Positions 18,909 to 32,155 of a stretch of DNA of 64,000 bases are shown in pieces. This DNA is from CAMLIZ01 sp966212505 (GTDB lineage Bacteria; Pseudomonadota; Gammaproteobacteria; Burkholderiales; Burkholderiaceae_C): assembly GCA_966212505.1 (NCBI GenBank), contig CBIHRS010000006.1:124001-188000 (forward strand), given 5' to 3'. A program made the position numbers and the translations under genes. Each line of letters opens with the position of its first letter. The first letter of the stretch is position 1. Under the pieces are notes generated by a model, which had not been told where the DNA came from, ran no database searches, and was given only the letters and a program-made list of their open reading frames with translations.

Positions 18909-18982
18909 GGCCGCCTCGCTGCAGAGAAGTCCTGCAGCGTCTCCAGCAAACGGGAGGCCGGCCCGGGCTCAGCCGGCGCCGA

Positions 18983-19036
18983 GCCGCCTCAAGCGCCCCC
19001 TCGGGGGGCAGGAGCGAAGCAACGTGGGGGCGGACA
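18983..19036. repeat. Intergenic palindromic repeat (REP-like)
   Basis: A GC-rich segment containing GCCCCC-tcg-GGGGGC at 18995-19009 followed by AGGAGCGAAGCAACGTGGGGG. From memory, near-identical intergenic strings with this hairpin and tail are scattered through genomes of Comamonadaceae and relatives, often downstream of genes. It lies just after the 3' end of the antiporter gene and may serve as its terminator. No second copy is seen in this window. Confidence 0.5.
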
Positions 19037-19043
19037 TCTCATC

Positions 19044-20144
19044 TCAGCCGCCGCTCAATGCCGACAGCATCAGGAACGCCATGAACAGCACGAAGTGCGT
19101 CATGCCCTCGATCGCGTTGGTCTCGCCGTCGTGGATGTTGATCATCGCGGCCAGCAGCGTCAGCAGCACCATCACGGTCTGCGGCGCGCTCAGCGCCATC
19201 TGGATCGGATGGCCGGTGGCCAGGGCCAGCGCCTCGATGATGGGTACCGTGAGGATCACCGTCGACAGCGACGCGCCGAGCGCGATGTTGACCACCGGCT
19301 GCATGCGGTTGGCCAGCGCCGCGCGGATCGCGGTGAGGATCTCGGGGCTGGCCGAGATGGTGGCCACCAGCAGCGGCGCCACGATGGACGGCACGCCGGC
19401 ACCGGCCAAGCCGGCATCGAGCGTCTTCGACATCACCTCGGACAACGCGCCGACCAGCACCACGCCCACCGCCATCGCGATGATCGACGGCGCGATCGGC
19501 CGGTGCGAGCGCGTGTGCACTGCGGGCGCCACCGGCCGCGTCTTGGCATGCTGGGCATCGCTGTAGCTGAAGAAGTAGCTGTGGCGCCCGGTCTGCAGCC
19601 GCAGGAACAGCGCATACAGCAGCACCATCACGACGATGGTGAACACCGAGTACGAGCGCCAGTGCTGCGGCTGGATGAAGCCGGGCAGCACCATCGAGAC
19701 GCCGATCGCGGTGAGGATCATCACCACGTAGGTGTTGCCCGAATCCACGTTGTAGGGCTGCTCGCCGTGGCGCAGGCCGCCCAGCAGCGCCGACACGCCG
19801 AGCAGCGCGTTGATGTCGAGCATCACCGCCGAATAGATCGTGTCTCGCACCAGCGTGGGCGAGGCGGTGTGGCTCATCATGATCGCGAGGATCACCACCT
19901 CGACCAGCACCGCGGCCAGTGTGAGGATCATCGTGCCGTAGGGCTCGCCCACGTGCTCGGCCAGCTCCTCCGCATGGTGGGCCACGCGCACCGACGCCAG
20001 CAGGATCGCGCCGATCAGCAGCAGCGCCGCGGCCAGCGATGCGGCCTGGCCCGACTGCAGGACATGGTGCTCGAGCGGAAAGGCCACCAGGGCCGCCAGC
20101 GCGGCGACCACCAGGAACACCTCCTGGCGCAGGAACGAGATCAT
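19044..20144 (-). CDS. chaA: Calcium/proton antiporter, ChaA type
   Basis: The 366-residue inner-membrane protein has about eleven hydrophobic segments and belongs to the cation/Ca2+ exchanger superfamily, ChaA branch, which exports Ca2+ (and Na+ or K+ in E. coli) in exchange for protons. The two inverted alpha-repeats are visible: GEPYGTMILTLAAVLVEVVIL near residue 68, whose Glu residues bind the ion, and SASPEILTAIRAAL followed by NIALGASLSTVILTVP around residue 275. Length matches E. coli ChaA. It stands alone on the minus strand between a REP-like repeat and a divergent GST gene. No regulatory site is obvious. Confidence 0.9.
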   Translation of the reverse strand: MISFLRQEVFLVVAALAALVAFPLEHHVLQSGQAASLAAALLLIGAILLASVRVAHHAEELAEHVGEPYGTMILTLAAVLVEVVILAIMMSHTASPTLVRDTIYSAVMLDINALLGVSALLGGLRHGEQPYNVDSGNTYVVMILTAIGVSMVLPGFIQPQHWRSYSVFTIVVMVLLYALFLRLQTGRHSYFFSYSDAQHAKTRPVAPAVHTRSHRPIAPSIIAMAVGVVLVGALSEVMSKTLDAGLAGAGVPSIVAPLLVATISASPEILTAIRAALANRMQPVVNIALGASLSTVILTVPIIEALALATGHPIQMALSAPQTVMVLLTLLAAMINIHDGETNAIEGMTHFVLFMAFLMLSALSGG

Positions 20145-20213
20145 GGGACGGACGGTAATGGCAGGACCGGCAATGATAGGGAAGGCATGGCCAACGGCCT
20201 ACACTGCGCCCCC

Positions 20214-20837
20214 ATGCTGAAGATCTGGGGCAACGCCGATTCGGTCAACGTGCAGAAGGTGCTGTGGTGCTGCGAGGAAGCCGGCATCGCCTACCAGCGC
20301 ATCGATGCGGGCCGGCATTTCGGCGTGGTGAATACGCCCGAGTTCGCGCGGCTCAATCCCAACCGCCTGGTGCCGACGATCGACGACGACGGCTTCGTCG
20401 TGTGGGAGTCGAACACCATCCTGCGCTACCTCGCGGCGAAGCATGCGGCCGGCACCCTGTGGCCCACCGAGCCCGCCGCCCGCGCCGATGCCGACCGCTG
20501 GGTCGACTGGGCCAACTCCACGCTGTGGCCGGCGCTGGTGCCGCTGTTCCGCGCCTTCATGCGCACGCCCGAAGACCAGCGCGACGTGCAGGCCATCGAG
20601 CGCGACCGGCTCGAGGCCATCGAGGTGATGGCGATCCTCGATGCCCATCTCGCCCGGCACGCCTACGTGGGTGGCGGGGTGTTCACGATGGGCGACATCG
20701 CCACCGGCTGCGCCGCGTGGCGCTGGATGGCGCTGCCGATCGAACGGCCCGATCTGCCGCACCTGCAGCGCTGGTTCGACCTGCTGGCCGCGCGGCCGGC
20801 CTATCGGCGGGTGGTGATGCTGCCGCTCACCTGCTGA
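20214..20837 (+). CDS. Glutathione S-transferase family protein
   Basis: The 207-residue protein has an N-terminal thioredoxin-like domain (MLKIWGNADSVNVQKVLWC, then NRLVPTIDDDGFVVWESNTILRYL with the cis-Pro and the glutathione-binding ESNTI) and an all-helical C-terminal domain including GVFTMGDIATGCAAWRW, the N-capping box. Family members conjugate glutathione to electrophiles or act as reductases. The ATG at 20214 is chosen because family members begin at this Met-Leu; an ATG at 20187 would add nine residues and has a GGGAAGG placed too close. Predicted cytoplasmic. Substrate not deducible. Confidence 0.93.
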   Translation: MLKIWGNADSVNVQKVLWCCEEAGIAYQRIDAGRHFGVVNTPEFARLNPNRLVPTIDDDGFVVWESNTILRYLAAKHAAGTLWPTEPAARADADRWVDWANSTLWPALVPLFRAFMRTPEDQRDVQAIERDRLEAIEVMAILDAHLARHAYVGGGVFTMGDIATGCAAWRWMALPIERPDLPHLQRWFDLLAARPAYRRVVMLPLTC

Positions 20838-20856
20838 TCCATCCGGAAGTACTTGC

Positions 20857-21768
20857 ATGAACACCTTTCGACGATGGCTGATGCTGCTGGCCGTGGCGCT
20901 GGCGCCTCTGGCCTGGGCCGCCGAAGCGCCACCGCGCTACGCGCTCGACGACACCGAAGTGCACCTGTTGCACGCACCCACGCTGAAGCGCGACTACGAG
21001 CTGATGGTGGCCTTGCCCACGTCGTACGGGAAGGCCACGGATCGGCGCTACCCGGTGGTGTTCGTCACCGACGCAGGCTACGGCTTTCCGCTGGTGCGCG
21101 CGATCGAGCGGCACATCAGCGGCCACAGCACGCAGATGAGCGAATTCATCGTCGTCGGACTGGGCTATGCCAAGGGCGACACGCCGCAATACAGCCGCCG
21201 ACGCGACTACACCCCCACGCCGCACGGCGAGAAGGACGCCACGTCCGACATGCCGGGCCGCCCGCTGCTCTTCGGCGAGGCCGAGGCCTACCGACAGCAT
21301 CTGGTGCGCGACGTGTTCCCCTTCATCGCGGCGCACTACCGCGCCGACATGCAGCGCAAGGTCATCGTCGGCCAGTCCTACGGCGCACTGTTCGCCGCGC
21401 ATGTGCTGCTGGCCGATCCCTCGACCTTCGAGGCCTACCTGATCGGCAGCCCCTCGCTGTGGTTCGACCGGCACGTGATGATGCAGCGCGAGCTCGACTA
21501 CGCGGCCGCACATCGCGACCTGAAGGCGCAGGTCTTCCTCGGCGTAGGCGCGTACGAGCAGCCGAAGCCCGGCTCGCGCAACCCGCGCTACAACAAGAGC
21601 ACCGACATGGTGGGCGACCTGCAGGCCTTCGCACAGGCGCTGCGCTCGCGCCGCTACCCGGGCCTGCAACTGCAGAGCAAGGTGTACGAAGGCGAAGACC
21701 ACCTGACGCTGCCGCCGCGGTTCTTCACCGATGGGCTGATGTGGGTGCTGGGCACGCTGCCGCGATGA
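20857..21768 (+). CDS. Secreted alpha/beta-hydrolase, esterase D/IroE-like
   Basis: The 303-residue protein has a signal peptide (MNTFRRWLMLLAVALAPLAWAAE) and the putative-esterase fold of enterochelin esterases and related serine hydrolases. VALPTSYG and RYPVVFVTDAGYG form the first strands, GQSYGALFA holds the nucleophilic Ser near residue 173, and GEDHLTLP holds the catalytic His. Family members cleave siderophore esters, acetyl esters or thioesters; no siderophore gene is nearby, so the substrate is open. GGAAG lies ahead of the ATG, 19 bp after the GST stop. Predicted periplasmic. Confidence 0.9.
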   Translation: MNTFRRWLMLLAVALAPLAWAAEAPPRYALDDTEVHLLHAPTLKRDYELMVALPTSYGKATDRRYPVVFVTDAGYGFPLVRAIERHISGHSTQMSEFIVVGLGYAKGDTPQYSRRRDYTPTPHGEKDATSDMPGRPLLFGEAEAYRQHLVRDVFPFIAAHYRADMQRKVIVGQSYGALFAAHVLLADPSTFEAYLIGSPSLWFDRHVMMQRELDYAAAHRDLKAQVFLGVGAYEQPKPGSRNPRYNKSTDMVGDLQAFAQALRSRRYPGLQLQSKVYEGEDHLTLPPRFFTDGLMWVLGTLPR

Positions 21769-21790
21769 AGACGCAGCGGAAGGCGCAGGT

Positions 21791-22120
21791 TCAGGCCTGC
21801 CAGACGCCGTATCCCGCCTCGCGCAGGCCGATCGCCAGCTCCACTTCCATCTCGCGCGCCGCCTCGTAGGGCATCGGGTTGTAGACCTCGTAGAGCTGCG
21901 GCAGCAGGCGCAGGCCATAGTCGCGCACGAAGCGGTTGGCCTGGATGCCGGCCTTGTGCTTGTCGAAGCGCAGGTCGGGGTCCAGCCCGGTCATGCCGAC
22001 GTAGACGAAGGGCTTGCCGAGCTGGTAGTCGGGGTTGGCCTTGCGGAAGCTCGCCTCGTTCCACACCTGGTCGGCCAGTTCGACCACGTAGACGCAGTGA
22101 TGATGGCGGGCAGCAGGCAT
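21791..22120 (-). CDS. GIY-YIG-like small protein (109 aa)
   Basis: The protein resembles a compact GIY-YIG domain: CVYVVEL at the N-terminus in place of GIY, then PFVYVGMTGLDPDLRFDKH for YIG with the conserved Arg, and a Glu in EAAREMEVELA. Similar stand-alone proteins occur in many Proteobacteria and have been annotated variously as nucleases. The first tripeptide departs from the consensus, and length allows only the catalytic core, so activity is uncertain. It is convergent with the esterase gene and 16 bp downstream of the adjacent membrane-protein gene. Confidence 0.72.
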   Translation of the reverse strand: MPAARHHHCVYVVELADQVWNEASFRKANPDYQLGKPFVYVGMTGLDPDLRFDKHKAGIQANRFVRDYGLRLLPQLYEVYNPMPYEAAREMEVELAIGLREAGYGVWQA

Positions 22121-22135
22121 GGCAACACAGCTCGG

Positions 22136-22540
22136 TCAGTTCCAGGAGCCCAGGCTGCACACCACTTGCGCGTGGGTGATCAGGGCATAGCCAAGCCCGA
22201 GGGCGAGGCATGCTGCAGGCAAGAGGATGAACAGGAGCCAGTGCCGCCTCTGTAGAAGCACGTGACCCGACACTGCCTTCGCAGTGACGAGGCTGCCGGC
22301 AAACAGCACCATGCCAATGGCCCACGCCTGCGGCGGGATGAAGATGAAGAGCAGCGCCAGCGCGATCGTCCAGACGATCCCGTCGGCCAAGCCGTTGCAG
22401 GCCACGCTGTCGTAGCCCACCGCGGCACAGAACACCGAGATCACCGCCAGCGCAGCGCACAGGGGCCAGTTCATCAGGCGTGCCGCCTCATGGGGCGACC
22501 GGTGCGGTCTCGCTTCGACAGGGCTCATCATGTGTTTCAT
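22136..22540 (-). CDS. Hypothetical small membrane protein
   Basis: The 134-residue product has three hydrophobic segments at about residues 27-42, 53-80 and 101-122 and no recognisable family motif. It is probably an inner-membrane protein. The first 22 residues are polar, and a Met at residue 23 (MNWPLCAAL, nt 22474) starts just before the first membrane segment, so the true start may be there. It lies between the TolB-amidohydrolase gene and the GIY-YIG-like gene on the same strand. GC content and codon use are a little less biased than in neighbours. Confidence 0.6.
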   Translation of the reverse strand: MKHMMSPVEARPHRSPHEAARLMNWPLCAALAVISVFCAAVGYDSVACNGLADGIVWTIALALLFIFIPPQAWAIGMVLFAGSLVTAKAVSGHVLLQRRHWLLFILLPAACLALGLGYALITHAQVVCSLGSWN

Positions 22541-22577
22541 GGGACGGTGAGCCGGAGTTTAAGAGCCGGAGACCGGC

Positions 22578-25877
<3,300 letters not shown>

Positions 25878-26041
25878 GTCTTCAACACCTCATGCGGCGA
25901 TCGGCCGCGAAGGAAGGATGGGGCGAGAGGATAGCGGGGCACGCCGCTCACCACCCGCCGTTCGGCCCCTGGAAACCGTGCTTCGTCGCCTTGGATGACG
26001 GCACCCGGCCGCGGAGTACCGCGTCCGCCCTCCGAGAGGGC

Positions 26042-26078
26042 CTGAGCCCGGTTTGGGGCGGCCCGGCACCGGGCTCAG
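26042..26078. terminator. Strong stem-loop at 3' end of POT transporter gene
   Basis: CTGAGCCCGGT at 26042-26052 pairs perfectly with ACCGGGCTCAG at 26068-26078 across a 15-base loop. The stem includes the stop codon of the minus-strand transporter gene. A second small hairpin, CCCTC-cga-GAGGG, lies at 26028-26040. There is no U-run on either strand, so factor-dependent termination or mRNA 3' protection is more likely than classical intrinsic termination. Confidence 0.45.
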
Positions 26079-27487
26079 CGCAGGTCAGCGGCTGCTTCCG
26101 GCGCCAGCAGGCGACCGAACAGCAGCCGCGCCGCGAACAGCAGCACGCCTGCGCTCGCCACCAGCGCCGCATGCAGCCCCCAGAACTCGCGGCCCGGCAT
26201 CGTCTCGAGAAAGCCCGCGAGCCAGCCGACGAAGGTGTTGCCGATGAACAGGTGCAGGTAGTAGGTGCCGACCACCACGCCCTCGAGCCGGCGCGGCGCC
26301 ATGCGCGAATACAGCGCCAGCCCCACCGGCAGCACGTTGGCGAAGCCGATGTCGTTGAGGATGGTGTAGCCCAGCGTCCATGCGAAGCTGACCTTCTCGT
26401 GCGTGGCGTCGATCAGCCCCGAGGCGATGATCAGCAGCGCCGGGCCGCAGGCGCCGACCAGCGAGCCCAGCGCCATCTTGGTCAGGTCGTCGGGCTCGCG
26501 CCGGCGCGTGGCCCACCAGCGCCAGAAGGCGATGGAGGCCACCATCGTCGAGGTGCTGATGAAGGCATCCACCGCCTGCAGCCAGGTCACCGGCACCTGC
26601 CAGCCCAGCAGCACCAGGTCCATGTTCTTCTGCGACCACAGCGGGTAGGCGTTGTAGAACTGCTGGTTGCCGACGATCGACAGCATCAGCACCGGGATCA
26701 GCAGCACCAGCAGCACGAGGCGGGCCTTCTCGGTGCCGGTCATCGGCGGGGCCGGCTCGGCCGCGCCCTGGCGCTGACGCAGTGGCTCGGGCGGCAGCCA
26801 GGGCCGGGCAAGCAGGTAACCGGCCAGGCCGATCAGCATGCCGACGCCGGCAGCGCCGAAGCCCCAGTGCCAGGCCACCTTCTCGCCCAGCGTGCCGCAG
26901 ACGATGGGCGCGAGGATCACCGCGATCTGCACCGCGAGCATGAAGATCTGGAATGCGCTGGCGCGCCGCTTGTCCTCGGGCCCGTAGAGTTCGCCCACCT
27001 GTGCCGCGATGTTGCCTTTGAAGCAGCCCACGCCGACGATCAGGCAGGCCAGCGCCGGCAGCAGGCTGAGCTCGAAGGCCATCAGGAAGTGGCCGAGCGC
27101 CATCAGGATCGCGCCGAGGGCCACCGTCTTCGTGCGGCCGAGCCAGCGGTCGGCCACCAGGCCGCCGAAGATCGGCGTCAGGTACACCAGCCCGGCATAC
27201 AGGCCGAAGATCACCGAGGCCAGCTGCTGCGTGCTGCGCGGCCCGGTGACGCGCTCGATCGCGCCGCGCAGCGCATCCATGCCGGCCACGTGGCCGATGT
27301 TCTCCGGCAGGAACAGGTAGTTGCTGAGGTACAGCACCAGCAGCGCCTGCATGCCGTAGTACGAGAAGCGCTCCCAGAGCTCGCAGAACGCGAGCCAGCC
27401 GAGACCGGCCGGATGGCCGAAGAAGGACCGATCGGCCCGGCCGCTTTTGGCGGCCGCAGCGTCGGCGGTGATCGAAAGCGAGGGCAC
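26075..27487 (-). CDS. POT/PTR-family proton-coupled peptide transporter
   Basis: The 470-residue inner-membrane protein has about twelve to fourteen hydrophobic segments and the POT signature CELWERFSYYGMQALLVLYL, including the ExxERFxYYG motif of helix 1 that couples protons to peptide uptake. FGGLVADRWLGRTKTVALGA is the family's cytoplasmic loop, and GCFKGNIAAQVGELY is the second PTR signature. Members take up di- and tripeptides. The start is a GTG at 27487, fixed by a perfect AGGAGG (plus-strand 27496-27501) 8 bases upstream. It faces the CysB-like gene divergently across 224 bp, and its 3' end carries a long stem-loop. Confidence 0.94.
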   Translation of the reverse strand: MPSLSITADAAAAKSGRADRSFFGHPAGLGWLAFCELWERFSYYGMQALLVLYLSNYLFLPENIGHVAGMDALRGAIERVTGPRSTQQLASVIFGLYAGLVYLTPIFGGLVADRWLGRTKTVALGAILMALGHFLMAFELSLLPALACLIVGVGCFKGNIAAQVGELYGPEDKRRASAFQIFMLAVQIAVILAPIVCGTLGEKVAWHWGFGAAGVGMLIGLAGYLLARPWLPPEPLRQRQGAAEPAPPMTGTEKARLVLLVLLIPVLMLSIVGNQQFYNAYPLWSQKNMDLVLLGWQVPVTWLQAVDAFISTSTMVASIAFWRWWATRRREPDDLTKMALGSLVGACGPALLIIASGLIDATHEKVSFAWTLGYTILNDIGFANVLPVGLALYSRMAPRRLEGVVVGTYYLHLFIGNTFVGWLAGFLETMPGREFWGLHAALVASAGVLLFAARLLFGRLLAPEAAADLR

Positions 27488-27711
27488 GGTGGTGGCCTCC
27501 TAGGATTTTGGAAGGCGCGACTTTCGCTGATACGGCCGCCCCCGCCAAGCGAGGGAATACGGGGGCCATGGCTGCCGGGAAAACGAGCAAGGTGCAGGCC
27601 CGCTCATGCATTCCTCGACTATGGATAGAAGCAAACAGTCGTTTTTCGATGATTCACAGCTGATCAAAATGCGTGAATTGCATTTAGAACGGCTTCCAGC
27701 CTCGTTTTGCC

Positions 27712-28659
27712 GTGAACTTCCAGCAATTGCGTTCTGTCCGCGAAGCGGTGCGCCAGGACTTCAACCTCACCGCGGTGGCGCAGGTGCTCAACACCTCGCA
27801 GCCCGGCGTCAGCCGCCAGATCCGCGAGCTGGAGGATGAGCTGGGCATCGAGATCTTCGTGCGCGCCGGCAAGCGCCTGACCGGGCTGACGCCGCCGGGC
27901 GAGACCATCGTGCCCATCGTCGAGCGCCTGCTGCTCGACGCCGACAACCTGCGCCGCGCCGGCAACGACTACGCGGCCCAGGGCCGCGGCAAGCTGGCGA
28001 TCGCGGCCACGCACTCGCAGGCGCGCTATGCGCTGCCCACGGCGGTGCGCGATTTCCGCGGCACGCATCCCGACGTGGTGCTGCACCTGCACCAGGGCTC
28101 GCCGCAGCAGGTGGCCGAGATGCTGCTGAGCGGCGAGGCCGACATCGGCATCGCCACCGAGGCGCTGTCGCGCTACCCCGAGCTGGTGGCGCTGCCCTGC
28201 TACCGCTGGACGCACTCGGTGGTGGTGCCGCCCGGCCACCCGCTGCTCGACGACGCGCAGCCGCTGACGCTGCAGCGCTTGGCGGCCTATCCGATCATCA
28301 CCTACGACGCGGGCTACACCGGCCGCGCCCACATCGACGAGGCCTTCCGCCGCCAGGGCCTGGAGGCCGATCTGGTGCTCACCGCGATGGACGCCGACGT
28401 GATCAAGACCTACGTCGAGCTCGGCCTGGGCGTGGGCATCGTCGCGTCGATCGCGTACGACGAAGAGCGCGACCGCCACCTGCGAGCGCTCGATGCGCGG
28501 CATCTGTTCGCGATGAACATGACGCGGCTGGCGGTGCGCCGCGGCGCATGGCTGCGCGGCTATGCCTACGACTTCATCCAGACCTTCGCGTCGCCGCTGA
28601 CGCGCGGCGTGGTCGAGAAGGCGCTGGCCTCGCAGCCGGGCGAAGTCTTCGAGATCTGA
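27712..28659 (+). CDS. cysB: CysB/Cbl-family LysR regulator of sulfur assimilation
   Basis: The 315-residue LysR protein matches the CysB/Cbl branch: MNFQQLRSVREAVRQDFNLT at the N-terminus, TSQPGVSRQIRELEDELG in the HTH, and effector-domain features TTHSQARY-like ATHSQARYALP, the sulfate-binding-type TAMDADVIKTYVELGLGVGIVAS and the aromatic end LRGYAYDFIQTF. CysB activates sulfate uptake and reduction genes with O- or N-acetylserine as inducer. The sbp-cysTWA operon begins about 5 kb away, supporting this role. The start is a GTG at 27712, where family members begin. The preceding 100 bp are unusually AT-rich for this window and probably contain its promoter. Cbl, the sulfonate regulator, is an alternative. 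Confidence 0.88.
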   Translation: MNFQQLRSVREAVRQDFNLTAVAQVLNTSQPGVSRQIRELEDELGIEIFVRAGKRLTGLTPPGETIVPIVERLLLDADNLRRAGNDYAAQGRGKLAIAATHSQARYALPTAVRDFRGTHPDVVLHLHQGSPQQVAEMLLSGEADIGIATEALSRYPELVALPCYRWTHSVVVPPGHPLLDDAQPLTLQRLAAYPIITYDAGYTGRAHIDEAFRRQGLEADLVLTAMDADVIKTYVELGLGVGIVASIAYDEERDRHLRALDARHLFAMNMTRLAVRRGAWLRGYAYDFIQTFASPLTRGVVEKALASQPGEVFEI

Positions 28660-28669
28660 GGGCTGTGGC

Positions 28670-30103
28670 TCAGTCGGCCTGGATGCGCGTGATGCTGCTG
28701 CGCGTCAGCGCATACAGCGCGCCGTCGGTGCCCACCAGCAGGTCCACTGGCGAGCCCGCCAGCGTGGCAAATGCATAGGCCGCATGGCCGTTGCCGGCGT
28801 CGAGCCGCGCGATCCACTTGCCGACGAAGTCGGCGAAGAAGTAGTTGCCGCGGTAAGCCGCAGGAAAGCCGCCACCCGTGGCGGGATAGAAGGCGCCGCC
28901 CGCGATCGCAAAGCCGGTGAAGAAGCCGCCGGGCCCCGACCCGGGCGGCGACGCGGCGCTGTGCTTATAGGTGAACAACGGCCCGGCGATGCTGCCGCTC
29001 ACGCCCTGCGGCCCTTCCGAGGCCGGCCAGCCGTAGTTGGCGCCGGCCACGCCGACATCGATCTCTTCCCAGGTTGACTGGCCCACGTCGTTGATGTGAA
29101 GCCGCCCCGTGCCGGGTTCGAACGCGAAGGTGTAGGGGTTGCGCAGGCCGTAGGCCCACACCGCGCGGGCAAGGCCGCTCTGCGTGGCGTAGAACGGGTT
29201 GTCGCCGGGGATGCTGCCGTCATCGTTGAAGCGCAGCAGCTTGCCGAACGGATCCGACAGGTCCTGCGAGCGGTTCGGGCTCGCGTTCTCGCCCACGCCG
29301 AGATAGAGCTTGCCGTCGGGGCCGAAGTGCAGGCCGCCGCCATTGTGGTTGGTCGCGCTCGACAGCGGCGGCAGGTCGACCAGCACCGTCTCGGCGCCGT
29401 CGGACACATCCCCCGCAGCCACCAGCCGGCTGATGCGGTTGTGCGCTCCGCCCTCGGGGCTGGTGTAGTACACGTAGACCCAGCCGTTGCTCGCGAAGCC
29501 GGGATGCAGCGCCACGCCGATCAAGCCGCGCTCGCCGCTCGCATCCACCGTGAAGGCATGGAAGGGGGTGGCCTGCAGCACGCCGTTCTTCACCACGCGC
29601 AGCCGGCCGCCCTGCTCGGCGACGAACAGCCGGCCGTCGGGCGCCTGCGCCAAGGCGGTGGCATTGCTCAGGCCGGCGACCCAGGCCTCGTTCTTCGTGA
29701 AGCCCTGTCCGATGGTCTGGCTGCCGCTCACGCTCACGGTGACGGCCGACCAGCCCGAGCGGTTGCCGGCCGCATCGCGCGCGCGCACGCGCAGCACATG
29801 CTGGCCGGGCGCGAGCGTCGCGGTATCCAGGCTCGCCTGGTAGGGTGCAGCGGTGAGTTCGCTGCCCAGCGGCTGGCCATCGACCTGGAACTCGACACCG
29901 GCCACGCCGACGTCGTCGCTCGCGTCGGCCTTCAGCGTCACGGTGCCGGACAGGCCAGCCGCAAGGTCGGCCGGCGCCGTCAGGGCGGCGGTGGGCGGCT
30001 GGGTGTCGCCATTGCCGCCCTTGTCATCCCCTCCGCCGCCACAGGCTGCGAGCAGCAGGGTCGCAAGGCACGGCAGCGCAAGGCGGCGACGCAGCAGGTT
30101 CAT
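28670..30103 (-). CDS. PQQ-type sugar dehydrogenase (glucose/sorbosone dehydrogenase family) lipoprotein
   Basis: The 477-residue product has a lipoprotein signal (LLLAACGGGG, lipid on Cys about residue 20), an Ig-like beta-sandwich at residues 35-130 (TPPTAALTAPADLAAG type, closing with GNRSGWSAVTVSVSG), then a six-bladed quinoprotein propeller. Propeller signatures are DGRLFVAEQGGRLRVV, the His in NHNGGGLHFGPDGKLYLGVGE and HINDVGQSTWEEID. Family members oxidise aldose sugars in the periplasm with PQQ and pass electrons to the respiratory chain. AAGGGA precedes the ATG at 30103; a longer frame without a signal peptide was rejected. It lies between the CysB gene (convergent) and cysA, with no sulfur-related function apparent. 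Confidence 0.9.
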   Translation of the reverse strand: MNLLRRRLALPCLATLLLAACGGGGDDKGGNGDTQPPTAALTAPADLAAGLSGTVTLKADASDDVGVAGVEFQVDGQPLGSELTAAPYQASLDTATLAPGQHVLRVRARDAAGNRSGWSAVTVSVSGSQTIGQGFTKNEAWVAGLSNATALAQAPDGRLFVAEQGGRLRVVKNGVLQATPFHAFTVDASGERGLIGVALHPGFASNGWVYVYYTSPEGGAHNRISRLVAAGDVSDGAETVLVDLPPLSSATNHNGGGLHFGPDGKLYLGVGENASPNRSQDLSDPFGKLLRFNDDGSIPGDNPFYATQSGLARAVWAYGLRNPYTFAFEPGTGRLHINDVGQSTWEEIDVGVAGANYGWPASEGPQGVSGSIAGPLFTYKHSAASPPGSGPGGFFTGFAIAGGAFYPATGGGFPAAYRGNYFFADFVGKWIARLDAGNGHAAYAFATLAGSPVDLLVGTDGALYALTRSSITRIQAD

Positions 30104-30182
30104 GGCACATCCCTTGTGATGGCGAGGTGCCGATGGTGCCGGCAATCGGCGCGCCAGCTGTGACACGCCGTGTCCGGCGGCA

Positions 30183-31253
<1,071 letters not shown>

Positions 31254-31255
31254 GA

Positions 31256-32155
31256 TCAGGCCTCGCCCACTTGCTTGCGCTGCGCCTTCACGCGCAGCTC
31301 GACGATGTACTTCAGCACCAGCGTCACCAGCGCCAGGCCGGCGAGCAGCGAGGCCACCGCGAAGGCGGCCGCGAACTGGTATTCGTTGTAGAGGATCTCG
31401 ATGTGCAGCGGCATCGTGTTGGTCTGGCCGCGGATGTGGCCCGAGACCACGCTGACCGCACCGAACTCACCCATCGCCCGCGCATTGCACAGGATCACGC
31501 CATACAGCAGCGCCCACTTGATGTTGGGCAGCGTCACACGCCAGAAGATCTGCCAACCCGACGCGCCCAGCACGGTGGCGGCCTCTTCCTGCTCGGTGCC
31601 CTGCGCCTGCATCAGCGGGATCAGCTCGCGCGCGATGAACGGGAAGGTCACGAACACCGTGGCCATCACGATGCCCGGCACGGCGAAGATGATCTTCAGG
31701 TCGTGGTCGCGCAGCCATCCGCCGAACCAGCCCTGCAGGCCGAACACCAGCACGTAGATCAGGCCCGAGATCACCGGACTCACCGAGAACGGCAGGTCGA
31801 TCAGCGTCAGCAGCAGGTTCTTGCCGCGGAAGTCGAACTTGGCGATGCACCATGCGGCGGCGATGCCGAACACCAGGTTCAGCGGCACCGAGACCGCGGC
31901 GGCGGTGAGCGTGAGCTTGATGGCCGACAGCGCATCGGGCTCGGTGATGGCAGCGAGGTAGACCTCCCAGCCCTTCTTGAGAGCCTCGTGGAACACGGCC
32001 GCCAGCGGCACGAAGAGAAACAGCGACAGGAACGCGAGCGCCACGCCGATCAGCAGCCGGCGCACCCACGCCGGCTCCGAAGTGGCCGATTGGATCGAGC
32101 GCGGCGCAATGGTCACCGCCGGCTTCGCACCCTGTTGCGACAGCACCGCGCTCAT
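31256..32155 (-). CDS. cysW: Sulfate ABC transporter permease CysW
   Basis: The 299-residue inner-membrane protein has six hydrophobic segments and the EAA loop around ATVLGASGWQIFWRVTLPNI that contacts CysA. The opening ERRLLIGVALAFLSLFLFVPLAAVF-like helix and YNEYQFAAAFAVASLLAGLAL near the C-terminus are typical of CysW. The ATG at 32155 overlaps the cysT stop by 4 bp (ATGA), and the stop lies 2 bp from cysA, so the operon is translationally coupled. The first 40 residues are a polar extension rich in Ser/Thr before the first helix. Confidence 0.95.
   Translation of the reverse strand: MSAVLSQQGAKPAVTIAPRSIQSATSEPAWVRRLLIGVALAFLSLFLFVPLAAVFHEALKKGWEVYLAAITEPDALSAIKLTLTAAAVSVPLNLVFGIAAAWCIAKFDFRGKNLLLTLIDLPFSVSPVISGLIYVLVFGLQGWFGGWLRDHDLKIIFAVPGIVMATVFVTFPFIARELIPLMQAQGTEQEEAATVLGASGWQIFWRVTLPNIKWALLYGVILCNARAMGEFGAVSVVSGHIRGQTNTMPLHIEILYNEYQFAAAFAVASLLAGLALVTLVLKYIVELRVKAQRKQVGEA

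Noticed and set aside
26085..27611. 508-residue frame on the transporter strand
   Set aside because: Same-strand out-of-frame shadow of the POT gene, without membrane segments.
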